Positions 32,001-40,751 of a DNA stretch of 64,000 bases are shown here, piece by piece (position 1 is the first letter of the stretch; every line of letters starts with the position of its first letter). This stretch comes from an uncultured Clostridia bacterium (lineage in GTDB: Bacteria > Bacillota > Clostridia > Saccharofermentanales > Saccharofermentanaceae), in the NCBI GenBank assembly GCA_946537885.1, contig CAMNGC010000007.1, positions 28,404 to 92,403 of the forward strand, written 5' to 3'. A program made the translations under genes and the position numbers. The notes beneath the pieces were generated by a model. That model made no database searches. It was not told the origin of the DNA and saw only the letters and a program-made list of their open reading frames with translations.

Positions 32001-32336
32001 TCAGGCAGCTTCGCAGACTGCAGTCATACGGCGACGAGCAACAGCTCTTCTGCGACGGGCGATCTCTGCTGTGCGAGTAGCTGCAGGTGAGATCGTCACG
32101 GTAACTTCCGGCACAGTAGCTCTTCTTGAAGGAGAGGCCGAAGCTATAGAAGCAGCGAATCTCGGATTGGCGGGGGAGGGTCTGCAGGGGGCGGGAAGGT
32201 GACGGGGAGCGACATTCGCGCATCTTCTGTGAGCGATCATGTCTTCCTGTTCTTTCCAGAAACTGAAGGAATCAGTAACTGCCTTAGCGGTGACAATGAT
32301 GAAGAAAACGATAACTGATAGATCAAAAGCTGTCAT
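32001..32336 (-). CDS. Small membrane protein with Arg/Ala-rich tail
   Basis: 111 residues from the ATG at 32336, which has AGGAGAG upstream. A hydrophobic segment near residues 5-22 (LSVIVFFIIVTAKAVT) is followed by a charged stretch, a Pro/Ala/Ser-rich stretch, and a basic tail with ARRRRAVARRR. No family recognised. The basic tail could contact nucleic acid, membrane lipids or teichoic acid; this is only composition. It has its own extended -10 promoter and lies downstream of deoBC on the same strand. Confidence 0.55.
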   Translation of the reverse strand: MTAFDLSVIVFFIIVTAKAVTDSFSFWKEQEDMIAHRRCANVAPRHLPAPCRPSPANPRFAASIASASPSRRATVPEVTVTISPAATRTAEIARRRRAVARRRMTAVCEAA

Positions 32337-32388
32337 AATAATCTCTCCTTGAAATAACAAAACGCTCATTTGTTTGTTTTCTGCGCTA

Positions 32389-32397
32389 AGTATAACA
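32389..32397 (-). promoter_or_regulatory. Extended -10 promoter of the small membrane protein gene
   Basis: On the minus strand TGTTATACT, identical with the rpsL -10 region, followed by TAG as there. No consensus -35. Confidence 0.5.
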
Positions 32398-32425
32398 CGG
32401 AGAATGTGACAATAAAAGTACATAA

Positions 32426-32472
32426 GTTCAAAAAAGAACAAAATTTTCGAGAAATATTATTCGAAAAACGAA
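32426..32472. other. Cluster of AT-rich dyads
   Basis: GTTC-A6-GAAC at 32426-32439, then TTTTCGAGAAA, then TTCG-A5-CGAA at 32460-32472, all between the deoBC stop and the next promoter. They may be protein-binding sites or weak processing signals for deoBC mRNA. They do not match the Firmicute LexA box. Confidence 0.3.
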
Positions 32473-32480
32473 CAAATGTA

Positions 32481-34307
32481 TCAGAGAGATGAGGCTCCTA
32501 TCCTTGAAGCGCCCGCATCGATCATGGCACGGGCAGTTTCCTGCGATCTTATGCCGCCGGCCGCCTTGACCTTAACTTCCGGACCTACGGATGAAGCCAT
32601 CAGGGATACATCTTCGACTGTGGCGCCGGAGCTTCCGAAGCCGGTACTTGTCTTTATGAAGTCGGCTCCTGCTTCTGTTACTATCTTGCATAGCTCTTTT
32701 TTCTCTCCGTCTGAAAGGCAGCAGGTCTCGATAATGACCTTGAGAATGGCGCCTTTGGAGTGGACACGATCGGCGATCTTACTGATTTCCGAGGCAACTT
32801 TGTCGTAGTGCCCGTTCTTGACCTCATTGATGTTGATGACCATATCGATCTCGGAAGCACCGCCGTCACAGGCGTCTTCGGCCTCAAAGATCTTTACTGC
32901 AGTTGTGGAGTAGCCGTTAGGGAAGCCGATGACGGTGCAGACCGGGATCCGGCCGGCAGCTGCCTTAACCGCGAAACGCACATAGGAAGGAGGGATGCAG
33001 ACAGAGGCTGCTCCTGCTGCCACGGCTTTCTCTATCAGGGAAGAGATATCTTCTTCGGTTGCTGTCACCTTAAGATTGGTCATATCGACATAAGACATGA
33101 TGTTTCCGATATCGGGATCACTCGTTGCTCCTGGCCTGAAAGCATGCTTGAATCTACGGGATAGAAGACTGTTATAGACGATATTGGCAATGTTGCCAAA
33201 GCCTGCCAGTTCACCGAGATTATGAGGAAGATCATATCCCTCGCCATAGATCAGGAGAGGTATACATTCGCGGGAATGGTCGGTGGAAGGCGTAGACGGG
33301 TCGCAACCGTGATCTGCCGTTATTATGAGAAGATCGTCTTTCTTAAGTCTTCTAAGTATCTTTCCCAGAGCATCGTCCCATTCGTGCATCGCCAGTGCAT
33401 ATCCCTCGATGTTATTACGATGACCGTATTTCATGTCAAAATCCACCAGATTGACGTAACACAAGCCGTGGAAATCCTTGTCCAGACTGTCCATAAGCAC
33501 GGAGATGCCTTCGGTATTCCCGCTTGTGGGGATCGCCTCGGTGATGCCGCTCATGGCGAACAGATCCTTGATCTTTCCTATTGAGATAACATCAAGTCCG
33601 TTTCCCGACAGTATATCCAGCATGGTGGATGAAGGGGCTGTCAGGGCGTAATCGTGGCGGTTGGCAGTCCTTGTAAAATTACCCGGTTCGCCGATAAAAG
33701 GACGGGCGATAACGCGGCCGACGGCATGTTCTCCGCTCATTATCTTACGGGCAGCAGCGCAGTATTCATAAAGTGTCTCCAGGGGCACGATGTCCTCGTG
33801 AGCAGCGATCTGCAGAACGGAATCAGCCGATGTATAGACTATGAGAGCGCCGGTCTTCATATGCTCTTCGCCATAGTCTGCGATAACTTCGGTTCCGCTG
33901 TAGGGCTTATTACAGAGAATATCCCTGCCGGTTGCTTTCTTAAGCTTCTCGATGATCTCCTCAGGGAAACCATCCGGGTAGGTAGGCTGCGGATGCGAAG
34001 AATAGACGCCTGCCATCTCCCAGTGACCGATGGTGGAATCCTTGCCTGCCGACAGCTCTCGAACGCGGCCGTAGCTTCCGATAGGAGAGGGCAACTCCTG
34101 TTGAGCGCGTCTCCATTTATCGATCCTGGGATCATTAAGACCGTCTATATCGAAAAGCCCCATCCGGGCAAGGTTAGGAAAAGCATCATCTGAATATGAG
34201 CAGACAGCTGCCAGAGTGTTGCTGCCTTCATCTCCGAAAGCCGCTTCATCCGGCGCACCGCCGATCCCGAAACTATCCAATACTATAAGAAAGACGCGTC
34301 TGGCCAT
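32481..34307 (-). CDS. deoB-deoC: Bifunctional phosphopentomutase / deoxyribose-phosphate aldolase (DeoB-DeoC fusion)
   Basis: 608 residues from the ATG at 34307 (GGAGG upstream). Residues 1 to about 390 are phosphopentomutase: metal motif FLIVLDSFGIGGAPD, GKDSTIGHWEM with the phosphorylated Thr, and TADHGCDPSTPSTDHSREC. Residues about 405-608 are class I deoxyribose-phosphate aldolase: GFPNGYS, MVININEVKNG, catalytic lysines in LKVIIET and ADFIKTSTGF, and phosphate loop AAGGIRS...RIGAS. DeoB converts deoxyribose-1-phosphate to deoxyribose-5-phosphate, which DeoC splits into acetaldehyde and glyceraldehyde-3-phosphate, so the fusion joins consecutive steps. The last few DeoC residues after GASS are shorter than usual. 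No deoD/deoA phosphorylase is in the window. Confidence 0.93.
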   Translation of the reverse strand: MARRVFLIVLDSFGIGGAPDEAAFGDEGSNTLAAVCSYSDDAFPNLARMGLFDIDGLNDPRIDKWRRAQQELPSPIGSYGRVRELSAGKDSTIGHWEMAGVYSSHPQPTYPDGFPEEIIEKLKKATGRDILCNKPYSGTEVIADYGEEHMKTGALIVYTSADSVLQIAAHEDIVPLETLYEYCAAARKIMSGEHAVGRVIARPFIGEPGNFTRTANRHDYALTAPSSTMLDILSGNGLDVISIGKIKDLFAMSGITEAIPTSGNTEGISVLMDSLDKDFHGLCYVNLVDFDMKYGHRNNIEGYALAMHEWDDALGKILRRLKKDDLLIITADHGCDPSTPSTDHSRECIPLLIYGEGYDLPHNLGELAGFGNIANIVYNSLLSRRFKHAFRPGATSDPDIGNIMSYVDMTNLKVTATEEDISSLIEKAVAAGAASVCIPPSYVRFAVKAAAGRIPVCTVIGFPNGYSTTAVKIFEAEDACDGGASEIDMVININEVKNGHYDKVASEISKIADRVHSKGAILKVIIETCCLSDGEKKELCKIVTEAGADFIKTSTGFGSSGATVEDVSLMASSVGPEVKVKAAGGIRSQETARAMIDAGASRIGASSL

Positions 34308-34512
34308 AAAAACCTCCGAGAGCAGCAAAATGCCCGTAAAATTACTGTTTTGTAACTGTTTCATACATACAAACAGCTATTTGTCTTAGAATATTATATC
34401 AATATCCCCATAGGCGGACTATGGAATTGTTCGGCGAAATTATCTTATAATGATGTAGTTTGATACAGTAGTAATGAAATAAAAGCATAAAGAATAAGAC
34501 GGTTGAAAAATT

Positions 34513-35643
34513 ATGAGCGAGACACAGGAAATTACATTTAAGGATCTGGATCTGTCGCCGGAGGTCATGGCGGCTCTTAAGAAGCTGGGAGTCAAAAGGC
34601 CTACTACTGTCCAGCAGAAGGCTATTCCTCTCCTGATGGACAATATGAGCCTGATCGCAAAGGCGCCCACAGGAACAGGTAAGACCTTCGCCTTTTCGAT
34701 ACCGATACTTGAATACCTTAATATGGATGTTAAGTTCATTCAGGCCTTGATCCTTTGTCCTACAAGAGAGCTGGCGCTTCAGATCACCACAGAGATGAAG
34801 GGCCTTGGCCGAATGATAAAGGGTTTTAATGTCTGCTCCATCATCGGCGGACAGAGTATGAATGTCCAGAAGGAGAAGCTGGCTAAGAAGCCTCAGGTAG
34901 TGGTAGCGACACCCGGAAGACTCCTTGATCTGGCCGAGAAGCACATGATCGATATCAGCAGGATATACACGCTGGTTCTTGATGAGGCTGATGAGATGCT
35001 TAAGATGGGTTTTATCAAAGACATCAAGAAGATCATCGCCATGACCCCTGATGATAAGCAGATGGCGCTTTTCTCTGCGACGATGCCCCGTGAGATCCAG
35101 GATATTACATGGCAGTTCATGGAGGGCGCAGCGGAGATCGATGTAATGCCCAAGGCGGAAGATCACCCGGACATTGACGAGTATATAGTTGAGGTGCCTG
35201 AGAAGGATAAGCTTAAGGCGATCATAAGGATCATCGACCGCGAGAATATCCGCAAGGCTATCGTATTCTGTAATACAAAGACACAGACCGAGAAAGTGGC
35301 GGCCCGTCTGGCTTCAGCGGGTATATCGAGCGAGCTTTTACACGGCAGCCTCGGACAGGGCGCCCGTAACCGGGTGATGGATGCTTACAGGAAAGATAAG
35401 TTCGATGTCCTGGTGGCGACGGATGTTGTAGCCCGCGGAATTGATGTTGATGATATCGAGGCGGTGTTTAATTTCGATATACCTAATGAGAACGAATTCT
35501 ATCTGCACAGGATCGGAAGAACGGCAAGAGCCGGCAAGTCCGGCAAGGCTTTCTCCATGATCTCCTATAAGGATAAGCCGAGGATGGAAGAGATCGTCAG
35601 GTATACAGCGTGCAATCCTGATATTTACGAGATCAATCTTTGA
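34513..35643 (+). CDS. DEAD-box ATP-dependent RNA helicase
   Basis: 376 residues. Motifs in order: Q motif around KRPTTVQQKAIP, motif I APTGTGKT, Ia PTRELALQ, II VLDEADEML, III FSATMP, and in the second domain IVFCNTKTQ, ATDVVARGIDVDD and HRIGRTARAGKSG. The protein ends shortly after the helicase core with no RNA-binding C-terminal extension, so it is the short core type rather than a CshA or DbpA form. It probably works in ribosome assembly or mRNA decay. Shine-Dalgarno is weak. It is divergent from deoBC. Confidence 0.93.
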   Translation: MSETQEITFKDLDLSPEVMAALKKLGVKRPTTVQQKAIPLLMDNMSLIAKAPTGTGKTFAFSIPILEYLNMDVKFIQALILCPTRELALQITTEMKGLGRMIKGFNVCSIIGGQSMNVQKEKLAKKPQVVVATPGRLLDLAEKHMIDISRIYTLVLDEADEMLKMGFIKDIKKIIAMTPDDKQMALFSATMPREIQDITWQFMEGAAEIDVMPKAEDHPDIDEYIVEVPEKDKLKAIIRIIDRENIRKAIVFCNTKTQTEKVAARLASAGISSELLHGSLGQGARNRVMDAYRKDKFDVLVATDVVARGIDVDDIEAVFNFDIPNENEFYLHRIGRTARAGKSGKAFSMISYKDKPRMEEIVRYTACNPDIYEINL

Positions 35644-35735
35644 CGGATTCTTGCTAAAAAAGTTGTAAATCTGCAAGTGTATAAACCTCTGATACGATAA
35701 AATGAAGGTAGTTTTAACGCTCGGAGGTTTTTATT

Positions 35736-38522
35736 ATGCCTAAGTTAACATTGGATTGGAATAAATATACAGACACTGCGATAAGAGCGGCAGAAGAGGG
35801 TGCTGTTTTATTGAAAAACGACCGCGGTGCGCTCCCCCTTGCTTCCGGCGTTAAAGTGGCGTTGTTCGGAAGGATGCAGGACCATTACTATAAGAGCGGT
35901 ACCGGTTCGGGAGGAATGGTCAATGTTAATCATGTGACCAGCCTGCGGGAGGCTTTCGTTAACGATCCGGATATGATCGTCGATGAGGCGCTGATGGCCG
36001 TCTATGATGAGTGGGAGAAGACTAATCCTATAGATGACGGCATCGGATGGGGCAAGGAGCCCTGGTCACAGGAGGAGATGCCTCTTAATGAGGAGATATT
36101 GAAGCAGGCGGCTGCTACTAATGATGCGGCTGTCATAATCATTGCAAGAACGGCGGGCGAAGATCGCGACAACACGGCCGAGAAGGGGTCTTTCTTCCTG
36201 CGCGACAGCGAGAAGGCAATGATAAGGGATGTGTGCGGAGTTTTCGAGAAGACGATCGTACTTCTTAATGTCGGAAATATTATAGATATGTCATTTATCA
36301 CCGAATTCGATCCTGCTGCTGTTATGTATGTTTGGCAGTGTGGCATGATCGGAGGCATCGCCGCGGCAAATCTCGTCAGCGGCAAAGCTTCTCCTTCCGG
36401 TTCTCTTACCGATACTATCGCGTATAAGCTGGAGGATTATCCGTCAAGCGCAAACTTCGGCGGCGTGGATTCGGTAAAGGATATCTATGCTGAGGACATT
36501 TATGTCGGATACAGGTATTTCTCAACTTTCGCGCCCGAAAAGGTTATGTATCCCTTTGGCTTCGGACTTACTTATTCAGAGTTTAAGATCAGCGATGTCA
36601 AGGTCTTAGGCGATGAGGTGTCTTTCAAGATAAACAACTGCGGTGAGCGAAAAGGCTCAAAGACCGTGATGCTTTTTGTAGAGGCTCCCGCCGGCAAGCT
36701 CGCCAAGCCTTTCAGGGTATTGAATGCCTATGCTAAGACGGCTGTTCTGGAGCCCGGTCAGAGCGAAGAGATGATCATCAGAACAGACAGAGGATTTTAT
36801 GCTTCCTATGACGACGACGGCAGGGCAGGTCTCGGAACCGGTTGGATAATCGAGGCCGGCGAATACGGGATCTATCTCGGCGACAATGTGCGTGATGCCG
36901 AGAAGATCGCTTCCTTTATTGTCGAAAAAAGTGAGAACATTGAGCCCCTCGAGTCGGCCCTTGGCCCGGTAGAAGCTTTTGAGAGACTTACTTCGGATGC
37001 CTCCGGCAATGCAGTTTATGAGCCGGCTCCCCTGCGCCAAGTCGAACACGTGAAGAGCTGTCTTGACCGTGTAGCTTCGAAGATTCCTTTTACGGGAGAT
37101 CGCGGAATCAAGCTGTCAGATGTAAAGGCAGGACGCAACAGTATGGAGGAGTTTGTGGCGCAGCTGACAGATGAAGATCTGTCCCTGATCATCAGAGGCG
37201 AGGGAATGAGCAGCCCCAAGGTTACTACGGGAACGGCGGCGGCTTTTGCCGGAACATCCAAGGAGCTTCAGAATCTTGGTGTCCCGACGCTCTGCTGTTC
37301 GGACGGTCCTTCGGGAATGAGGATCGACAGCGGTAAGAAAGCTTTTGCCATCCCCAACGGAACCTGTCTGGCATCAACGTTTAATCTGAAGCTGATCACG
37401 GAGCTTTTCGATCATTTTGGTATTGAGATGCTGAGCAACAATATCGATGCTATCCTGGGTCCGGGCATCAATATTCACAGACATCCGCTTAATGGAAGGA
37501 ATTTCGAGTATTTCTCGGAGGATCCTTATCTGTCGGGAACAATGGCTTCTGCTCAGATCGCGGGACTGGCTAAGTCGGGATCCAAGGCGGTGATCAAGCA
37601 CTTCTGCGCCAATAATCGTGAGGCTAACAGAAGGTTCTGTGATTCCGTGGTATCGGAGCGCGCCCTTCGTGAGATCTATCTGAGACCTTTTGAGATCGCG
37701 GTAAGAGACGGCGGAGCTAGCAGTATCATGACTGTCTACAATCTGATTAACGGAACTTACGGTTCGATGAACTATGAGCTGAACACAACGATCTTACGTG
37801 AGCAGTGGGGATATAAGGGAATAACTATGACGGACTGGTGGGCCTTTATCGACAAAGAGTCAGTCAATAAGGACAGATCAGGACTTAATAATCATTCATT
37901 CATGGCTCGCGCTCAGAATGATCTCTATATGGTCTGCCCGAGAGTAGAGGTCACGGATATCGATGATTCCGATGTTTATGAGAGCCTTAAGGAAGGAAAA
38001 ACCGAGAGGATCACACGCGCCGAGCTTCAGCGTAACAGTGCAAATATCCTGAGATATGCCATGGAAACTCCGGCTATGATGAGGCTCATGGGGGACGAAG
38101 TTACTATTGAGCACATCGATTGTCCTTTTGCCGATGATAATATCGAGGCTAAGGTAGATGTTTATCACAATATAACAGAGACTCCCATTATCGAGATCGA
38201 GAAGGATACATCACGCGGTGAGGATTATACCTTTGGTGTTACCTGTCTGAAGCCCGGACGTTATGATATTGTGATCCACGCCACGTCCGATCTCGACGAG
38301 CTGGCTCAGATCCCCATGACACTTTTCTTTACAAGCATACCGGTTCGCGTTATTACCTGGAACGGGACGAACGGACGCGAGGATACCAGGGAGACGGATC
38401 TGAGGCTTTATCAGACATATTCGATATTCAGAGTGCATTTCGGTGCACCGGGCGTAAAGCTCAAGTATATCGAGTTCGTCTTCAGATGTTCACCTGAGGA
38501 TGATACAAGCATCGAGTTTTAA
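35736..38522 (+). CDS. Glycoside hydrolase family 3 beta-glucosidase, domain-permuted
   Basis: 928 residues, no signal peptide, so intracellular. The usual GH3 order is reversed: the alpha/beta sandwich domain comes first (EEGAVLLKNDRGALPL, FGRMQDHYYKSGTGSGG). A FnIII-like region follows (GLTYSEFKISDVKVLG). The TIM-barrel domain comes after residue about 455 (GPGINIHRHPLNGRNFEYFS, VIKHFCANN). The catalytic nucleophile is Asp700 in GITMTDWWAF. An extra beta domain follows (residues about 810-928, CLKPGRYDIVIHATSD). This inverted order is known from some rumen and Clostridial beta-glucosidases. It likely hydrolyses imported beta-glucosides such as cellodextrins. GGAGG precedes the ATG, and a strong terminator follows. 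Confidence 0.92.
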   Translation: MPKLTLDWNKYTDTAIRAAEEGAVLLKNDRGALPLASGVKVALFGRMQDHYYKSGTGSGGMVNVNHVTSLREAFVNDPDMIVDEALMAVYDEWEKTNPIDDGIGWGKEPWSQEEMPLNEEILKQAAATNDAAVIIIARTAGEDRDNTAEKGSFFLRDSEKAMIRDVCGVFEKTIVLLNVGNIIDMSFITEFDPAAVMYVWQCGMIGGIAAANLVSGKASPSGSLTDTIAYKLEDYPSSANFGGVDSVKDIYAEDIYVGYRYFSTFAPEKVMYPFGFGLTYSEFKISDVKVLGDEVSFKINNCGERKGSKTVMLFVEAPAGKLAKPFRVLNAYAKTAVLEPGQSEEMIIRTDRGFYASYDDDGRAGLGTGWIIEAGEYGIYLGDNVRDAEKIASFIVEKSENIEPLESALGPVEAFERLTSDASGNAVYEPAPLRQVEHVKSCLDRVASKIPFTGDRGIKLSDVKAGRNSMEEFVAQLTDEDLSLIIRGEGMSSPKVTTGTAAAFAGTSKELQNLGVPTLCCSDGPSGMRIDSGKKAFAIPNGTCLASTFNLKLITELFDHFGIEMLSNNIDAILGPGINIHRHPLNGRNFEYFSEDPYLSGTMASAQIAGLAKSGSKAVIKHFCANNREANRRFCDSVVSERALREIYLRPFEIAVRDGGASSIMTVYNLINGTYGSMNYELNTTILREQWGYKGITMTDWWAFIDKESVNKDRSGLNNHSFMARAQNDLYMVCPRVEVTDIDDSDVYESLKEGKTERITRAELQRNSANILRYAMETPAMMRLMGDEVTIEHIDCPFADDNIEAKVDVYHNITETPIIEIEKDTSRGEDYTFGVTCLKPGRYDIVIHATSDLDELAQIPMTLFFTSIPVRVITWNGTNGREDTRETDLRLYQTYSIFRVHFGAPGVKLKYIEFVFRCSPEDDTSIEF

Positions 38523-38541
38523 TGCAAGTTGAGCTATTTAA

Positions 38542-38550
38542 TGCTACAAT
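38542..38550 (+). promoter_or_regulatory. Extended -10 promoter overlapping the GH3 terminator
   Basis: TGCTACAAT ends one base before the terminator stem. Transcription would start near 38557, inside the left arm, so this transcript could not form the hairpin and would escape termination. Confidence 0.45.
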
Positions 38551-38583
38551 AAGTCGACCGTCGGTAACTTCGGTCGACTTTTT
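38551..38583 (+). terminator. Terminator of the GH3 gene
   Basis: A perfect 10-bp stem AAGTCGACCG/CGGTCGACTT with a 10-nt loop and a run of Ts continuing to 38583. Confidence 0.9.
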
Positions 38584-38600
38584 GGATGGAGGAGATAAGA

Positions 38601-39515
38601 GTGCGCAGAGATTATTTCTTATGTGTTTTCCTTGCATGCGTCTGTGCATCGCTCTTCTTTGTCTGCTTTGTTCCCAATTATTTCACCTATAATGAGATCG
38701 TAGTTCGTGAGTTTGGGCTTTTCGAGAGGATAATGAGCGCGATCTATGCCGTATCGGTCCTTTTTATCATTCCGGTCTTTGCAGCCTACAAGAAGAAGAT
38801 CTGGATCACCATCGGTCTTGCATCCTATGGCTTTCTGGCACTTCTGCCCGAGTGGATCCTGCCTCGTCTTCAGGACAAGGTCGCAGGTGATGATGCGGGT
38901 ATCGTAGCTGTAGTGGTTAATTTTATCTTCAAATTCATTTACGGTATGGTAAAGGCTCCGTTTGCCGCTCTGTCGGACGCTTTTGGCGATTCCAGAGCAT
39001 GCTCTATGTCCAAGTGGATCCTGCCGTCGGCAGTTATACTTTATATTGCCTGCCAACTCTACCGCTTCTATCGTGATGCATATGTTGCAGAGCAACTTGA
39101 CCCGGCGTCCATTATGGATTCCACGGCTAAAGAGAACAACAGAAATGAGAATGCCGACAAGGAACGTCGTTCACGTGAACCCGAAGTGTTGGGCACGGTT
39201 ATCTCGGCGCCGGTACAGACTTCCGCCAACCCGAATCCTTCGCCTGAGCCCAAGGCAGAGCCTGCCGGATCCGTGAAAGAAGATGTGATCCGGATGGGAG
39301 CTCCTAAGGCCAAAGAAGCCGCTGCCATACCGATGCCGCCGCCGAAGAGCAATCCTGCGGCCATACCGGTGAATGCCTCGCCGACCCCTCCTCCTCAAGC
39401 GCCCCGGGCTCAAGACAAGAGAAAGCCTATCGAGCGTCCGGCAGCACAACCTGATGTCATACAAATGGGAGCGCCCGGGCAGCCATATGATGACAACGGC
39501 GCCATCCGACTTTGA
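38601..39515 (+). CDS. Membrane protein with proline-rich cytoplasmic tail
   Basis: 304 residues from the GTG at 38601, which has GGAGGAG properly spaced; the ATG at 38586 overlaps that ribosome site. Four or five hydrophobic segments lie in residues 1-160 (FLCVFLACVCASLFFVCFV first). A tail of about 130 residues rich in Pro, Ala, Glu and Lys follows. The short motif DVIxMGAPxxP appears twice in the tail, once near the middle and once near the end, perhaps as a protein-binding motif. No family recognised. Confidence 0.75.
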   Translation: MRRDYFLCVFLACVCASLFFVCFVPNYFTYNEIVVREFGLFERIMSAIYAVSVLFIIPVFAAYKKKIWITIGLASYGFLALLPEWILPRLQDKVAGDDAGIVAVVVNFIFKFIYGMVKAPFAALSDAFGDSRACSMSKWILPSAVILYIACQLYRFYRDAYVAEQLDPASIMDSTAKENNRNENADKERRSREPEVLGTVISAPVQTSANPNPSPEPKAEPAGSVKEDVIRMGAPKAKEAAAIPMPPPKSNPAAIPVNASPTPPPQAPRAQDKRKPIERPAAQPDVIQMGAPGQPYDDNGAIRL

Positions 39516-39627
39516 TCTGCGGCAACTTTTCGAAAATTACTTTGATTATCAATGTTTTTATTGAAATATAGGAAATCACCTTGTAGAATTAGTCTATTAG
39601 ATTGATATAAACCTACGGAGAAAATAT

Positions 39628-40419
39628 ATGTCAAAGAACGAGAAATTCTGGAAAAGCTTTATGGCTAACGAAGGCGACCGTAAGGTTGCAAGGGAAGGCA
39701 CCGATCCCCTCGAAGAAGGTTTGGAGAGGATGACATGGTTTGAGAATTCGGCTCGCATTGTGAAGAACGCGGTCCGTAAGACTCATGAGACCTTCGGGGA
39801 AGAAGTGGGCAACTCCATCACATCGGGAATACTGGCTTTCTATGTCCTCGGGATGATCCCTTTCGCTTCCGTGCACGCTTTCCGCCATGCTCCGGAGGGC
39901 AAGGGTGCGCTTGATGCATTCGGTGTTTCAGTCTTCCTGATCACTATGTTTCTGGCGACTCTCTTTACGACGATCTATCACTTTTTAAGACACGGCAGCA
40001 TTCATAAGGATGTCTTCCGTAAGCTCGATCACATCATGGTCTACTACGCCATATTTGGTGTCTATACCCCTGTGTGCCTCTCGCTTGTCGGCGGTGGTCT
40101 CGGCCTCGGTATCCTGATCGCCGAGGGAGTTCTGGCAGTTCTCGGCACGATCCTTATGGCTCTGACTTATCCAAAGTATAAGATCGCGGTCGGCATCTAT
40201 GGTATCATGGGGATCCTCTTCCTGTTTATGCTCAAGCCATTCTATAATGCTGCAACCGCCGCATGCTTCTGGCTCCTTTTCGCCGGCTTGTGCGTATATA
40301 TCCTGGGTCTGTTCTTCTACTCCGGTAAGAAGTTCAAGTTCTCCCACATGGTATGGCACTTGCTTGTGCTTGCCGCATCCGTTTGTCACATTCTGGCGCT
40401 GGTTTATTTCTTCAGATAA
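39628..40419 (+). CDS. Hemolysin III / PAQR family membrane protein
   Basis: 263 residues with seven hydrophobic segments after an N-terminal soluble part of about 60 residues. Family motifs: EEVGNSITSG near the first segment, IYHFLRHGSIHKDVFRKLDH, YAIFGVYTPVC and the terminal HMVWHLLVLAASVCH. The histidines expected in the later zinc site (HxxWH and CH) are there, although the first motif has Ser where many members have His. Members are named after hemolysin III but their bacterial role is unclear. GGAGAA precedes the ATG. Confidence 0.88.
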   Translation: MSKNEKFWKSFMANEGDRKVAREGTDPLEEGLERMTWFENSARIVKNAVRKTHETFGEEVGNSITSGILAFYVLGMIPFASVHAFRHAPEGKGALDAFGVSVFLITMFLATLFTTIYHFLRHGSIHKDVFRKLDHIMVYYAIFGVYTPVCLSLVGGGLGLGILIAEGVLAVLGTILMALTYPKYKIAVGIYGIMGILFLFMLKPFYNAATAACFWLLFAGLCVYILGLFFYSGKKFKFSHMVWHLLVLAASVCHILALVYFFR

Positions 40420-40478
40420 GGTTATAGCCTGCGGGCGCAGCTGATAAAATGAAGTCCCAGGCTTTCCCGGAAGCCTGA

Positions 40479-40619
40479 TAATGCTATTTTTCCATTATCC
40501 GTAGATCAGCATTACCAATCTTGTGATCCTGTAATGCCAAATCAAGCTCATGGGCTTTTTAGCATTACTCTTGCCGCATTTTTGTAATGCTATTTTCGAG
40601 ATTGCAAAAATAGCATTAC
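40479..40619. repeat. Three regularly spaced TAATGC/GCATTA palindromes
   Basis: Unit 1 at 40479-40515, unit 2 at 40531-40568, unit 3 at 40584-40619. Each opens with (G)TAATGC and closes with GCATTAC, 22-24 nt apart, and units are separated by exactly 15 nt in both gaps. Unit starts are 52 and 53 bp apart. Unit 3 is a 13-bp perfect stem (GTAATGCTATTTT with its complement). It lies between the convergent hemolysin-III and oadB genes, in the roughly 330-nt gap 40420-40751. Confidence 0.85.
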
Positions 40620-40696
40620 CCGATGCCGAGGGCCGACTTTTTCGATCAATAATCTCCTATACCATATGACAAATCCCAAGCTTTCCGCGACAACGC

Positions 40697-40730
40697 AAAA
40701 AAAGACTGCCTTCGCGTGGTGAAGACAGTC
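40697..40730 (-). terminator. Terminator of the oad operon
   Basis: On the minus strand a 10-bp stem (40721-40730 with 40704-40713, one mismatch/wobble) is followed by seven Ts. The plus strand has CCTTTTC after the same stem, so it may work in both directions. Confidence 0.88.
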
Positions 40731-40751
40731 CCTTTTCAATTAGATCATTTA

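Noticed and set aside
32426..32472. LexA box
   Set aside because: The dyads are GTTC-N6-GAAC and TTCG-N5-CGAA, whereas the Firmicute box is GAAC-N4-GTTC; spacing and orientation do not fit.
34399..35166. 255-codon minus-strand frame opposite the DEAD-box helicase
   Set aside because: Shadow of a certain gene; His/Leu/Arg-rich with no motifs.
40479..40619. CRISPR array
   Set aside because: Only three units, the conserved part is 7-8 bp per arm, and the repeats alternate in orientation; there are no cas genes.
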